Assembly: GCA_964552205.1 (NCBI GenBank)
Contig: CAZKFT010000004.1
Span: forward strand, 1-64,000
Direction: 5' to 3'
DNA: 64,000 nt
DNA from: JAIVGZ01 sp964552205
GTDB lineage: Bacteria > Pseudomonadota > Gammaproteobacteria > Natronospirales > JAIVGZ01
The notes under the pieces were generated by a model that saw nothing but the letters and a program-made list of their open reading frames with translations, had not been told where the DNA came from and did no database searches. Both the position numbers and the translations under genes were made by a program. This document shows, piece after piece, positions 1 through 9,032 of the stretch. Numbering within the stretch: the stretch's first letter is position 1; each line of letters begins with the position of its first letter.

Positions 1-90
1 GACGAAGCCGGCATCCTGCGCCGTGAGTGGCGCAAGGTGAAGGTTGAGGGCCACGCCGAAGAGGTGCTGGCCGCAGTTGCCGAAATCTGA
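1..90 (+). CDS. bcp: Bcp-type thiol peroxidase, C-terminal end only
   Basis: The first 29 codons read in frame to a TGA at 88-90. The peptide (LRREWRKVKVEGHAEEVL) matches the usual C-terminus of Bcp/PrxQ thioredoxin-dependent peroxiredoxins, which reduce hydroperoxides in the cytoplasm. The catalytic cysteines and the start lie outside the window, so the assignment rests on this tail alone. The next gene starts 19 bases downstream on the same strand, so the two may be cotranscribed. Confidence 0.6.
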   Translation, partial: DEAGILRREWRKVKVEGHAEEVLAAVAEI

Positions 91-109
91 CCAACCGGAG
101 AACCGCCAA

Positions 110-1525
110 GTGCCGAGAAAAGCTGTGACGGGCCGCCGTATTTTCGTACTGGACACCAATGTGCTGATGCACGACCCGACTGCAATCTATCGCTTTGACG
201 AGCACGACATTTTCTTGCCCATGGTGGTCCTCGAAGAGCTGGACGCAGGCAAGAAAGGCGTTTCCGAAGTTGCCCGAAACGTTCGCCAGGTCAGTCGCTT
301 TCTTGACGAGATGATGAAGACGGCCACCAAGGACCAGATCGATGCCGGGCTCGAGATTCCGAGTGGGCATACCTCGGTAGGCGCTGAAGCCGTCCCCCAC
401 GGCAGGCTGTTCTTCCAGACCCGGCCACTGCCCTCGTCCCTGCCTGAAACCCTGCCGGGCAACAAACCGGACAACACCATTCTTGCGACCGCCATCGCGC
501 TGCAGAAAGAACACCCGGACCGCATGGTCACACTGGTGTCCAAGGACATCAACCTGCGTATCAAGGCGTCAATCCTCGGCATCCACGCCGAGGACTATTA
601 CAACGACAAGGTGCTGGACGACGTCAACCTGCTCTACCACGGAACGGCACAGCTGAGCGACGACTTCTGGGAAAAGCATGCGAAGAACATGGAGTCCTGG
701 CAGGAAGACGGGCGCACCTTCTACCGGGTCTCAGGGCCGGATGCGGGACAGTGGTTTCCCAACCAATGCCTATGGTCCAACGCCGAGGATGGCATCGAGG
801 CGATGGTGCATCGCGTCGAGGGCGACAGCGCCATCATCGAACTGGTACATGACTTCCGCAACCCTCGTCACACCGTCTGGGGTATCAACGCGCGCAATCG
901 TGAACAGAATTTCGCCTTGAATCTGCTGATGGATTCGAATGTGGACTTTGTCACCCTAGTCGGCTCGGCCGGTAGCGGCAAAACGCTGCTGACACTGGCG
1001 GCGGGCCTGGCTCAAACGCTTGAAGAAAACCGTTACCGGGAAATCATCATGACCCGAGTGACGGTTCCCGTGGGTGAGGATATCGGCTTCCTGCCTGGCA
1101 CAGAGGAAGAGAAGATGACGCCTTGGATGGGTGCCCTCATGGACAATCTCGAGGTGCTGACCAAGTCCGAGGAAGGTGGGGATTGGGGCCGAGCAGCCAC
1201 CAATGACCTGCTCCGCAACCGCATCAAGATCCGTTCGCTGAATTTCATGCGCGGCCGGACCTTCCTCAACAAGTACATCATCATCGACGAAGCGCAGAAC
1301 CTCACCGCCAAGCAGATGAAGACATTGGTCACTCGCGCGGGGCCCGGAACCAAGGTGGTCTGTCTGGGCAACATCGCACAGATAGACACGCCCTACCTGA
1401 CGGAAACGACCTCAGGTCTCACGTATGTGGTCGACCGGTTCAAGACTTGGGCCCACTCGGGCCATGTCACCTTGCTACGCGGAGAGCGGTCACGCCTCGC
1501 CGACCACGCCTCAGAAATCCTCTAG
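110..1525 (+). CDS. PIN domain-PhoH family ATPase
   Basis: A 471-residue cytoplasmic protein with two domains. The N-terminus is a PIN nuclease fold (VLDTNVLMHDP, about residues 12-22, giving the first catalytic Asp). The C-terminus is a PhoH-type P-loop NTPase with Walker A GSAGSGKT at about 285-292 and Walker B IIIDEAQN at about 389-396. PIN-PhoH proteins are thought to be RNA helicase/ribonucleases; the physiological role here is not visible. GTG 110 is chosen because GGAG lies nine bases upstream and the PIN strand follows at once; an upstream ATG at 44 would overlap the peroxiredoxin gene. The TAG stop shares CTAG with the stop of the convergent permease gene. Confidence 0.9.
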   Translation: MPRKAVTGRRIFVLDTNVLMHDPTAIYRFDEHDIFLPMVVLEELDAGKKGVSEVARNVRQVSRFLDEMMKTATKDQIDAGLEIPSGHTSVGAEAVPHGRLFFQTRPLPSSLPETLPGNKPDNTILATAIALQKEHPDRMVTLVSKDINLRIKASILGIHAEDYYNDKVLDDVNLLYHGTAQLSDDFWEKHAKNMESWQEDGRTFYRVSGPDAGQWFPNQCLWSNAEDGIEAMVHRVEGDSAIIELVHDFRNPRHTVWGINARNREQNFALNLLMDSNVDFVTLVGSAGSGKTLLTLAAGLAQTLEENRYREIIMTRVTVPVGEDIGFLPGTEEEKMTPWMGALMDNLEVLTKSEEGGDWGRAATNDLLRNRIKIRSLNFMRGRTFLNKYIIIDEAQNLTAKQMKTLVTRAGPGTKVVCLGNIAQIDTPYLTETTSGLTYVVDRFKTWAHSGHVTLLRGERSRLADHASEIL

Positions 1526-2604
1526 GTTGGCTCGGCGTCGGTCAATGTAGGCACATCGCCATGTTGGCTTGGCCACGCCTTTATCACGGCTTGCACCAAG
1601 GTCGCCAATGGAATCGCGAAAAACACGCCCCATACACCCCAGATTCCGCCGAAGAAAAGCACCGCGAGAATGATGGCGATGGGGTGCAAGTCCACCACCT
1701 CAGAGAACAGTATGGGTACGACCACATTGGCGTCCAGGGCTTGGATGACGAAATAGAGTCCCATCAACCATAACCACTCCGAGCCGAATCCCCACTGGAA
1801 GTACCCCACTATGGCGATTGGAATGGTCACGATAACCGCACCGACGTAGGGAATGATGACCGACACCCCGACCAGGAAACTCAGCAAAACGGCATACTGA
1901 AGACCGAGCACCGCGAACAAGGCATAACTCATGCCCCAGATGATGAGGATCTCCCAGAACTTGCCACGAATGTAATTGCCAATCTGGCGATCCACATCCA
2001 CCCATACCTGCGCAGCCAACGCGCGGTCACGCGGCAGGTGCACCTTGAACCACCCAAGAATGCGCTCCTTGTCCTTCATCAGGAAAAACACCAGGATCGG
2101 GACCAGAATCAGGTAGACGATGAATGTAATGATGCTGACGACCGAGGACACCGTCTGCGTAAGCAGTTGCTGACCATAGGTGGTCACCTCATCCTTGATA
2201 CGTTCCACCCACATGGAACCCTGCGACTCGGAAAACAGGTTCGGGTAGCGCTCCGGCAACTCAAGAAGCAACTGTTCGCCCTGCGTGATCATCGCGGGGA
2301 ACTGCTGGAACAACCCGGTGAGCTGGCGCGAGAGTTTCGGGAGGAGTCCGACGAGGGTTGCCACGAACACCAGGATGAACACCAGAAACACAATCAGAAC
2401 CGCCGGCAGCCGCGGCATGCCACGCTTCTCGAACTGCCGCACCAAGCCTTCCATGAGGTAAGCCAGGACCACGGCGACAAACGCTGGCAGCAGGATGTCA
2501 CTGAAGTAGATGACCAGGAAGAATCCGAGTACCAGCAGCAAGGTGAGAATGATTACCTGCGGATTGGACAGGTACCGCCGATACCATTCCTTCATCAGTT
2601 CCAT
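1522..2604 (-). CDS. AI-2E family transporter / PerM-like permease
   Basis: A 360-residue inner-membrane protein with about eight hydrophobic segments. One pair lies near the N-terminus (from IILTLLLVLGF), one around residues 65-90, one around 150-175, and a cluster follows in the second half. The soluble stretch between segments 3 and 4 is typical of the PerM/AI-2E exporter family (TqsA, YdiK, PerM). Substrate cannot be predicted; family members export autoinducer-2 or act in Na+/H+ exchange. ATG 2604 is chosen because GGAAG lies five bases upstream; GTG 2610 and ATG 2595 are alternatives. The gene diverges from the bepA-like gene and ends by overlapping the PhoH gene by four bases. Confidence 0.88.
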   Translation of the reverse strand: MELMKEWYRRYLSNPQVIILTLLLVLGFFLVIYFSDILLPAFVAVVLAYLMEGLVRQFEKRGMPRLPAVLIVFLVFILVFVATLVGLLPKLSRQLTGLFQQFPAMITQGEQLLLELPERYPNLFSESQGSMWVERIKDEVTTYGQQLLTQTVSSVVSIITFIVYLILVPILVFFLMKDKERILGWFKVHLPRDRALAAQVWVDVDRQIGNYIRGKFWEILIIWGMSYALFAVLGLQYAVLLSFLVGVSVIIPYVGAVIVTIPIAIVGYFQWGFGSEWLWLMGLYFVIQALDANVVVPILFSEVVDLHPIAIILAVLFFGGIWGVWGVFFAIPLATLVQAVIKAWPSQHGDVPTLTDAEPT

Positions 2605-2637
2605 CGCCACTTCCCCGTTGCCAAAGCCCGCACCCAG

Positions 2638-2643
2638 TATAAT
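2638..2643 (+). promoter_or_regulatory. Candidate -10 box for the bepA-like gene
   Basis: A perfect TATAAT lies 35 bases upstream of the protease start, in the 73-bp divergent gap. No good -35 hexamer sits at 16-18 bases: TTGCCA at 2619-2624 is only 13 bases away. The box is visible; the promoter assignment is inference. Confidence 0.35.
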
Positions 2644-2677
2644 CGGGAACGAACGGCTTTGCCTACGGTCCCAAGGG

Positions 2678-4171
2678 ATGATGAAACAACCAATCTACGC
2701 ACTACTGGCCATGCTGCTTCTGCTGGGCTCCCAGCATGGGACAGTTCACGCGCGCCAGGATTTGCCATCCATGGGCGTCTCCGCGGACCGGACCTTGTCA
2801 CCGGATCAGGAAACGAGCTTCGGTAGACAGATTGTCCGCCAGCTACGCGCCGAGGGCATGATTCTCGAAGATCCGCAGGTCACGGAGTACCTGCAGTCTC
2901 TCGGCCAACGACTGGGATCCCACGCTGGCGTCCCGGGTCAGCGATTCAACTTCTATCTCGTTGACAGCGCGGATGTGAACGCGTTTGCCCTGCCCGGCGG
3001 ATACATCGGCATCAATGCCGGGCTCATCATGTTGACCCAGAACGAAAGCGAGCTCGCGGGAGTCATGGCCCATGAAATCGCGCATGTCACGCAGCGCCAC
3101 ATCGCCCGCAAGCTCGAGCAGTCCGCTCGTACCGGGATGGCAACGACGCTGGGGGTTCTGGCGGCGCTGGTCATCGGCGCCACCACCGGCCAGTCGGCCA
3201 TCGCAGAAGCCGGCATCGCCGCCGGCACCGCACTTCAAATCCAGAGCTTCATCAACTACACCCGGGCGCACGAGTACGAAGCAGACCGAATTGGCATAGG
3301 CATTCTTGCTGAGGCCAGCTTCGACCCCGCTGGGATGGTGTCGATGTTCGAGCAGATGGACCGCCGTGCGCGTCTTTCAGGTACCCGCTTACCCGAGTTC
3401 CTCTCCACCCATCCGGTATCCACGGCGCGCATTGCGGAGGCTCGCGACCGTGCCGCCTCCTATCAGGTCAACAACCCCAGGGAAAGTCGTATCTTCGGCT
3501 TGATGCGTGCACGGGCACGCGCGCTGGCAACCCCGGCCAACGATGCACACCGGTTTTTTGTGGAAACTAGGAGAACCGCCCCTGAGTCTGAACACCGGGA
3601 GCTGCGTTATGGCGAGGCACTCGCGCTGACCAGACTCGGCCGCCCTGCCGAAGCCATTGCCATACTGCAACCCATGGCTGACGAACAGGAAGACTCGGTC
3701 TATCTGCAGCTGGCATTGGCTGATGCTGAGTTCTCCAACCGCGACACCGACACAGCGATGCGCCGGTACGAGCGGGCGCTGCGCATATTTCCACGAAACG
3801 TGGCAGTGGTCGACGCTTACGCTCGGGCCTTGTTGAACACAGACCGCGGGCGGGAGGCCATTCCCCACCTCATCGGCCTGCTACCCCGCCCGGAACCGGA
3901 ACCGGAAATCTATCGCATGCTGGCGATGGCATCCGGGTCCATCGGTGAGACAGCCGATGCCCACTATTTCATGTCAGAAGTGCATGTGTTGAACGGGCAA
4001 CTTTTCCCCGCTATAGACCAGCTCCAGCTCACCTTGGCCACGCCCGGAATCAATGCCCAGCAACGAGCGCGCGCAGAAGCACGACTGGAACAACTGAGCG
4101 CCTACCTGCCTCGCAATCAAAGGGTGCGGCTTGATCAGCCGCTCCCACCGGAGCAGGACACCCGGCGCTGA
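2678..4171 (+). CDS. bepA: Periplasmic M48 metalloprotease/chaperone, BepA-like
   Basis: A 497-residue exported protein close in length to E. coli BepA/YfgC (487). A signal peptide (to about residue 25, cleavage after VHA) precedes an M48 peptidase domain with the zinc motif HEIAH at about 132-136 and the third ligand region HEYEADRIG near 195. The C-terminal half is a TPR-like helical array. BepA degrades or assists stalled outer-membrane proteins such as LptD and BamA substrates; bamA, skp and rseP are encoded in this window but far away. ATG 2678 or ATG 2681 both follow AAGGG. The gene converges on the M14 peptidase gene with a five-base gap and no visible terminator. Confidence 0.92.
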   Translation: MMKQPIYALLAMLLLLGSQHGTVHARQDLPSMGVSADRTLSPDQETSFGRQIVRQLRAEGMILEDPQVTEYLQSLGQRLGSHAGVPGQRFNFYLVDSADVNAFALPGGYIGINAGLIMLTQNESELAGVMAHEIAHVTQRHIARKLEQSARTGMATTLGVLAALVIGATTGQSAIAEAGIAAGTALQIQSFINYTRAHEYEADRIGIGILAEASFDPAGMVSMFEQMDRRARLSGTRLPEFLSTHPVSTARIAEARDRAASYQVNNPRESRIFGLMRARARALATPANDAHRFFVETRRTAPESEHRELRYGEALALTRLGRPAEAIAILQPMADEQEDSVYLQLALADAEFSNRDTDTAMRRYERALRIFPRNVAVVDAYARALLNTDRGREAIPHLIGLLPRPEPEPEIYRMLAMASGSIGETADAHYFMSEVHVLNGQLFPAIDQLQLTLATPGINAQQRARAEARLEQLSAYLPRNQRVRLDQPLPPEQDTRR

Positions 4172-4176
4172 CATGC

Positions 4177-6762
4177 TCAGTCCTCGGCGATGTTGCCGGT
4201 CGGCATCACCATGCCGCTGAAGTAAAGCGCATTCATGAACACACGGCTGGTGCCCCACCAATATCCCCGGAAGTTCATGTTCTGGCCCATCAACACAACT
4301 GTGCCCCTTCCGGCACGCTGCACCACGACAGCGGCAGTGCCAGCCAGAGCGTTCAGGTTCTCCGGCGACACATAGCCGGACAGCCACGGATTCTCTGTAT
4401 GACGTGCAACGGTGGCATATCGGTCGGCGGGTAGTTGCATGAACAAGGTAGAGTCACGGAAAACCGGTAGCGAGCGTCGCGGTACCCCCCAGCCGAGTGG
4501 ATGTGTGATGTCGAGGTCCGTCTGGAAGATGGCTCCTCTTAGTAGCTGCAGGTCCGAATCACCGCGGGCCTCGGCGTAGTCTCGACGCTCCGGCTGGTCC
4601 TCCATGGTCGGCCCATTCTTGAACTCCACCTTGGCCAGATCCTGACCCGCGGCCCAGCGAGCTGCGCCCTTGGTGGCCAGCAACACCCCACCGGCCCGCA
4701 CCCATGATGTGACAGCGGTGGCAGCGCTACCCGACAAGCTGTCGTAGCTGCCATTCGGAAGAATGAGGTGGGTGTAGCGCGTCAGATCCATGCGTCCAAG
4801 CGTCGCGAGCTCCAACTGCGTCACTGGCATGCCGAAGGTATGGTCCAGCAGATGCCAAGTCTCACCGGCTTCGCTGACCTGAACGCCAGCGCCGGTCACC
4901 AAGGCAACGCGCGGCAATTCCAGCGGCCGCAGGCTCGGACTTCCGATGTCAATGCCCTCCATGGACAATCCTGACTGGATGGCATGCACGACTAGGCCAT
5001 CTTTCTCCGCAATCTCGCGCAGGATATCGCGAATGGTGTCTGCCTCTACTCCATCCTGGATGCCCATGGGGATGATGACGGCGCCGCGCCCGAGTGCTTG
5101 TGCACCCTCGCCGGTACGCACCGTCAATGGCTGTGTGGCAGCGCGAAGACGCACACCAGCCTGCAGCAAGCGATAAGCAGCGCGCGGTGCATAGAAACCG
5201 TCCCAGGAGAACGCATAGGCGTAGGCGTGCACTTGTTGCGCTGGCGCGGGCACCATCCGAGCTTCACTCATCCGGGAACCTACAACCCGATCACTGAAAC
5301 TGCGCCCCATCTCCGCATATGGCAACCCAAAGGCCAACGGAAGCGTCCAACTAGAGACGTCATAGAATGTATTGTCCTCGAACTCCTTGCGGGTCTCGAA
5401 AATCCCGCGAGCAAGAAGGTATTGAGGCTGTGCTGTCGGTACTACCCACGCATTGCCTGGACGGTAACGGACACCCTCCAGAGTGACCTCCCGATCCAGC
5501 GCATGGACCTCGATGTTGTGTGCCAACAGAATCTCAAGGAATCGACGCGCCCGCTCCGGGTCCCCGTCATCGCCAAACACCCAACCGCGCCCCGTGTCGC
5601 GGCGGCCATTGGCCAACGCGGTTTCATAGAACTGACGCTGCCAACGCAGCAGGTCAAGGCGCTTGTCCACAGTGGCCCGCAATGTGGAAAAGGAAGTAAG
5701 CACTTGGTTACGGATAGTGCTGGGGAAGTCCAGAACCCCTTGTTGGGATTCCTGTAGATGACCTCGCGAGCTGGCCTGCTCGAACAGAATACCAATCGCA
5801 CCATGGATGTCGGGATAGGTGGAGCCCTTGCCAAGGTAGAAATCGTCGAAGCCTTCCTTGCTGTAGTACAACTGACCAGCCTCATCCAGTGCAGCCGCAT
5901 GGTACTCACCGATGGCCACGGTCAGGTCGAATGTACGCTGCGGGAACAACGGGTTCTGGCGGCTCGGCACGCCGGGTTGGAAAAAGTAGGTGGCATTTGT
6001 GCCCATCTCATGGAAGTCGGTCAACACATTCGGACGCCAACGTTGGAACGCGTTGACGCGCGCCCGTGACTCAGGATGCACCAGCAGCAGCCAGTCGCGG
6101 TTGAGGTCGAACCAGTAGTGGTTGGTGCGACCGTTCGGCCACGGCTCGTTGTGCTCGCGGGTTTGTGGATCCGCCACCAGCGTATGGCCACGGTTTGAAT
6201 TGACCCAAGTCGCGAATCGCTGCAGACCATCAGGGTTCAAGCTGGGGTCAAAAAGAATGACAGTTTCATCCAGCAGACGGAGAGTCCACGCGTCCTGCGC
6301 AGCCGCAAGGTGATACGCCACGACGGGTGCGGCATTTGAACCTGACGGTTCGTTACCATGCACGCTGTAGCCCATCCACGCGATGGCAGGCATGTCCTCT
6401 ACGGCAGGCGCCGGATTGCGGGGATCACTCAAGGCCAGATGCCGCGTGCGGATTTCCTCCAAGCGTGCGAGATTTCTGGGGGAACTGATCGCGAGGAGCA
6501 ACAGCGGGCGCCCCTCATGACTGGTCCCAGTCTGGTGCCACTGGACACGCTCGGAGCGGTCGGAAAGCACGCGCATGTACTGCACGAGGCGATCGTGCGT
6601 GATATGCCACTCGCCGACCTCATGACCGATGATTTCAGCGGGCGTTGGTACGGCCTCGTCGTAATTGCCATCTGCAGGAAGGTAGAAGTCCAGCGGTTTG
6701 GCCATGAGCGGACCGGCGAAAACAAGCAAAACCACGAAGCGTGCGACTCGATTGAGGGGCAT
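4177..6762 (-). CDS. Exported M14-family zinc carboxypeptidase
   Basis: An 861-residue protein with an N-terminal signal peptide (RFVVLLVFAGPLMA) and a peptidase M14 domain. The zinc motif HGNE is at about 134-137, the third zinc His probably in DFHEMG near 250, and the likely catalytic Glu in LFEQASSRG near 328. A substrate-anchoring asparagine/arginine stretch (NSNRGH) is present. The roughly 450 residues after the peptidase core are a large accessory region seen in long M14 proteins of proteobacteria. It probably trims peptides in the periplasm or outside the cell. ATG 6760-6762 has AGGA about nine bases upstream and begins at the signal peptide. The start faces the tRNA-Lys gene, so the two promoters must share about 80 bp. 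Confidence 0.85.
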   Translation of the reverse strand: MPLNRVARFVVLLVFAGPLMAKPLDFYLPADGNYDEAVPTPAEIIGHEVGEWHITHDRLVQYMRVLSDRSERVQWHQTGTSHEGRPLLLLAISSPRNLARLEEIRTRHLALSDPRNPAPAVEDMPAIAWMGYSVHGNEPSGSNAAPVVAYHLAAAQDAWTLRLLDETVILFDPSLNPDGLQRFATWVNSNRGHTLVADPQTREHNEPWPNGRTNHYWFDLNRDWLLLVHPESRARVNAFQRWRPNVLTDFHEMGTNATYFFQPGVPSRQNPLFPQRTFDLTVAIGEYHAAALDEAGQLYYSKEGFDDFYLGKGSTYPDIHGAIGILFEQASSRGHLQESQQGVLDFPSTIRNQVLTSFSTLRATVDKRLDLLRWQRQFYETALANGRRDTGRGWVFGDDGDPERARRFLEILLAHNIEVHALDREVTLEGVRYRPGNAWVVPTAQPQYLLARGIFETRKEFEDNTFYDVSSWTLPLAFGLPYAEMGRSFSDRVVGSRMSEARMVPAPAQQVHAYAYAFSWDGFYAPRAAYRLLQAGVRLRAATQPLTVRTGEGAQALGRGAVIIPMGIQDGVEADTIRDILREIAEKDGLVVHAIQSGLSMEGIDIGSPSLRPLELPRVALVTGAGVQVSEAGETWHLLDHTFGMPVTQLELATLGRMDLTRYTHLILPNGSYDSLSGSAATAVTSWVRAGGVLLATKGAARWAAGQDLAKVEFKNGPTMEDQPERRDYAEARGDSDLQLLRGAIFQTDLDITHPLGWGVPRRSLPVFRDSTLFMQLPADRYATVARHTENPWLSGYVSPENLNALAGTAAVVVQRAGRGTVVLMGQNMNFRGYWWGTSRVFMNALYFSGMVMPTGNIAED

Positions 6763-6792
6763 CGGCAAGTTCCTGATGGATTGTGTGAAAAC

Positions 6793-6822
6793 TTGAGTAT
6801 AACGCAGCAAAGCCGGTATCAT
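6793..6822 (+). promoter_or_regulatory. Sigma-70 promoter of tRNA-Lys
   Basis: TTGAGT (6793-6798) and TATCAT (6817-6822) are separated by 18 bases. They are followed by a GC-rich CGCGCCC discriminator, the type found at stringently controlled stable-RNA promoters. Transcription would start near 6829, about 16 bases before the mature tRNA. On the other strand the same DNA contains TATACT (6797-6802), a possible -10 for the divergent peptidase gene. Confidence 0.6.
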
Positions 6823-6844
6823 CGCGCCCGCACCAAGTAGCAAT

Positions 6845-6920
6845 GGGTCGTTAGCTCAGTTGGTAGAGCAGCTGGCTTTTAACCAGTAGGTCGTAGGTTC
6901 GAATCCTACACGACCCACCA
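6845..6920 (+). tRNA. tRNA-Lys(TTT)
   Basis: A 76-nt cloverleaf with encoded CCA. The acceptor stem GGGTCGT pairs fully with ACGACCC. The D arm contains AGCTCAGTTGGTAGAGC, the anticodon loop is CTTTTAA (anticodon TTT) and the T arm is GGTTCGAATCC. It is very close to the E. coli lysine tRNA. The gene ends one base before the convergent queC stop codon region. Confidence 0.98.
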
Positions 6921-6921
6921 T

Positions 6922-7596
6922 TCAAGAATACAGTGTCGGGTCTTCGATACCCGCAGACCGGAAACCCTCGCGACGAAGACTGCATGCATCGCAGCGACCA
7001 CACGCACGTCCGGCCGCATCCGCCTGGTAACAACTGACCGTGATCGAGTAGTCGATACCCAGTGCAATGCCTGTGCGAATGATTTCTGCCTTACTCATCG
7101 CAATCAATGGCGCGTGCACATGGAAGCGCTCACCCTCAATCCCCGCTTTGGTGGCAAGATTCGCAAGCTGCTCGAAAGCCCTGATGAACTCTGGTCGACA
7201 ATCAGGGTATCCGGAGTAGTCCACCGCATTCACCCCGATGAATATATCCCTCGCGCCCGTGGTCTCGGCCAGCGCCAGCGCACAGGAGAGGAAAATGGTG
7301 TTGCGCGCCGGCACATAGGTCACGGGAACGCCGGCACCACCCGCTATCGGTACATCTAGACTGCTATCCGTAAGTGCAGAGCCACCAAACTCGCCAATGT
7401 CCAGAGTCAGAATCCGGTGCGAAAGCACGCCACCGGTATCCGCAACGCGCTGCGCGGCCGCCAGCTCAGATTCATGTCGCTGGCCATAGTCAAACGACAG
7501 CGCATGGCAGCCATACCCCTGTTCTCTCGCCATCGCCAACACCGTGGCCGAGTCCAGCCCCCCGGATAGCAAGACCACCGCGGGAGGTGCAGTCAT
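6922..7596 (-). CDS. queC: 7-cyano-7-deazaguanine synthase QueC
   Basis: A 224-residue ATP-dependent enzyme that converts 7-carboxy-7-deazaguanine to preQ0 in queuosine synthesis. The PP-loop motif LSGGLDSAT is near residue 10, and a C-terminal zinc site is formed by cysteines in CYQAD...CGRCDAC. ATG 7594-7596 overlaps the queE stop as ATGA, indicating translational coupling; a start further upstream would lie inside queE. queE and queC supply consecutive steps, but queD and queF are not in the window. Confidence 0.97.
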   Translation of the reverse strand: MTAPPAVVLLSGGLDSATVLAMAREQGYGCHALSFDYGQRHESELAAAQRVADTGGVLSHRILTLDIGEFGGSALTDSSLDVPIAGGAGVPVTYVPARNTIFLSCALALAETTGARDIFIGVNAVDYSGYPDCRPEFIRAFEQLANLATKAGIEGERFHVHAPLIAMSKAEIIRTGIALGIDYSITVSCYQADAAGRACGRCDACSLRREGFRSAGIEDPTLYS

Positions 7597-8228
7597 CGGC
7601 CAGGTGCCTCGCCCCACAACATTTTGTGTAGCTGCACTTGGAGTCTTACCGGAAGACGATCATTGAGTATCCACTGCGCCAACTCCGCCGCGTACATCTC
7701 GCCCCACGCGGGTGAGAACATGACCTGACATGGAGGGTTGGCAAGTTGGTCCGTCAAAAGGTCTCTGGCCCATTCATAATCGGCTCGGCCGCAAATGACG
7801 ATCTTGATTTGGTCCTTGGATGCAAGTGCACCAATGTTGGACCACAGATTGCGGGAGGATTCACCGGACGCAGGCGATTTCAGGTCCATGACGATATGCA
7901 CCCTTGCATCCACCGCTGAGACATCGAGCGCACCACTGGTTTCAAGTGATACCTCGTAGCCGGCATCGCACAGTGCCGTCAGGAGCATCTGGCATTCCGG
8001 CTGTGCCAGTGGTTCACCACCGGTGACGCAAACATGGCGGGCGCCGTGCTTCGCCACCTCCGCAAGCACCTCCTCCAGCGACATGGTGCGTCCGCCGTGG
8101 AATGCGTAGGCAGTGTCACAGTAGCCGCAACGAAGGGGGCAACCAGTCAGGCGTACGAATACGGTCGGCCACCCAACCGCGTCCGCTTCACCTTGTAGCG
8201 AATGGAATATCTCAGTGATGCGTAGCAA
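7593..8228 (-). CDS. queE: 7-carboxy-7-deazaguanine synthase QueE
   Basis: A 211-residue radical SAM enzyme catalysing the ring contraction that makes the deazaguanine core. The CPLRCGYC motif (Cx3Cx2C) at about residues 30-37 binds the 4Fe-4S cluster, and VTGGEPL downstream is the SAM-binding GGE motif. The N-terminal ITEIFHSLQGE is the usual start of the family, supporting ATG 8228. It lies between cpoB (nine-base gap) and queC (four-base overlap), the order seen in pseudomonads and xanthomonads, where the que genes trail the tol-pal cluster. Confidence 0.97.
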   Translation of the reverse strand: MLRITEIFHSLQGEADAVGWPTVFVRLTGCPLRCGYCDTAYAFHGGRTMSLEEVLAEVAKHGARHVCVTGGEPLAQPECQMLLTALCDAGYEVSLETSGALDVSAVDARVHIVMDLKSPASGESSRNLWSNIGALASKDQIKIVICGRADYEWARDLLTDQLANPPCQVMFSPAWGEMYAAELAQWILNDRLPVRLQVQLHKMLWGEAPGR

Positions 8229-8237
8229 GACAGCGCC

Positions 8238-9032
8238 TCAACGGCCCTCTTGCCGCATGCGCTGCAAACGCTGCTCTGCCAAACGGGCGATGGTCGTTCC
8301 TGCGGCCCTGCCAGCCACATCCGTCAACACCCGTCTCGCCTCATCCCATTCCTGCAACTCGTAGTGGACATAGCCGATCTTGAGCAAGGCGTCGGGGACC
8401 TTCTGGGACTGCGGGTGCCTATCGAGCACCACGCGAAACTCTACCAGTGCCGTGCGGTAATCACGCGTCACATAGTAGGCCTCACCCAGCCAATACTGCG
8501 CATTGTCGGCCAAGCGACCGTCGGGATAGCGTTCCAGATACTCCTTGAATGCAGCGATGGCCGCCGGATATCTGCCTTCCTGCAACATCCTGAAAGCCGC
8601 GTCATAGGCACCACGTTCATCGCCTAGGTCCGCGCCCGCCGCCGGAGGCAAGGAAGGACTGGCACCTGGAGCTGGTTCCGTCGCTGGCATGGGCCGCCCC
8701 CTGCCCGTCTCCAGACTTTGCAAACGCCTGTCGAGATCAAGATAGAGCTCGCGCTGGCGCCGCCCTACTGATTCCATTTCGTGGTTGAGTTGTTCGACCT
8801 GACCACGTAGTTCCCGGATTTCACGCTCGAGGGTTTCCACCCTCTGCATGAGCTCCAGCACCTGCGCGGTAACCTGGTCACCTGTCGCTGGTCGGCTTTC
8901 AAGTGCTTCAAGCCGTTCCTCAAGCAGAGCAATGCGCTGCGCGGGCGTAGGCCCGCGCTGCGCATGCGCTACCGAGGACAGCAGGACCGCCGCCAGTGCG
9001 AACAGTCCGAGTGCCGAACGTGCTGCAATCAT
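8238..9032 (-). CDS. cpoB: Tol-Pal cell-division coordinator CpoB (YbgF)
   Basis: A 264-residue periplasmic protein. A signal peptide (about 1-24, ending VAHA) is followed by a trimerising coiled coil (about 27-105), a Pro/Ala-rich linker and a C-terminal TPR domain (about 140-260, with YxxA repeats such as AAFRMLQEGRYPAAIAAF). CpoB links peptidoglycan synthesis by PBP1B to Tol-driven outer-membrane constriction. The ATG overlaps the pal stop by four bases, so translation is probably coupled. This is the last gene of the tol-pal cluster proper. Confidence 0.95.
   Translation of the reverse strand: MIAARSALGLFALAAVLLSSVAHAQRGPTPAQRIALLEERLEALESRPATGDQVTAQVLELMQRVETLEREIRELRGQVEQLNHEMESVGRRQRELYLDLDRRLQSLETGRGRPMPATEPAPGASPSLPPAAGADLGDERGAYDAAFRMLQEGRYPAAIAAFKEYLERYPDGRLADNAQYWLGEAYYVTRDYRTALVEFRVVLDRHPQSQKVPDALLKIGYVHYELQEWDEARRVLTDVAGRAAGTTIARLAEQRLQRMRQEGR

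Noticed and set aside
44..109. Start of the PhoH-like gene at ATG 44
   Set aside because: It would overlap the peroxiredoxin gene by 47 bases and add 22 residues before the PIN domain; GTG 110 has a good ribosome site.
2038..2826. 262-codon plus-strand frame opposite the permease gene
   Set aside because: It crosses the bepA promoter and start in another frame and encodes a Gln/His/Asp-rich sequence typical of antisense reading of membrane genes.
6851..7033. Small frame ending SCRIRTYDLLVKSQLL
   Set aside because: This is the complement of tRNA-Lys, a familiar false protein.
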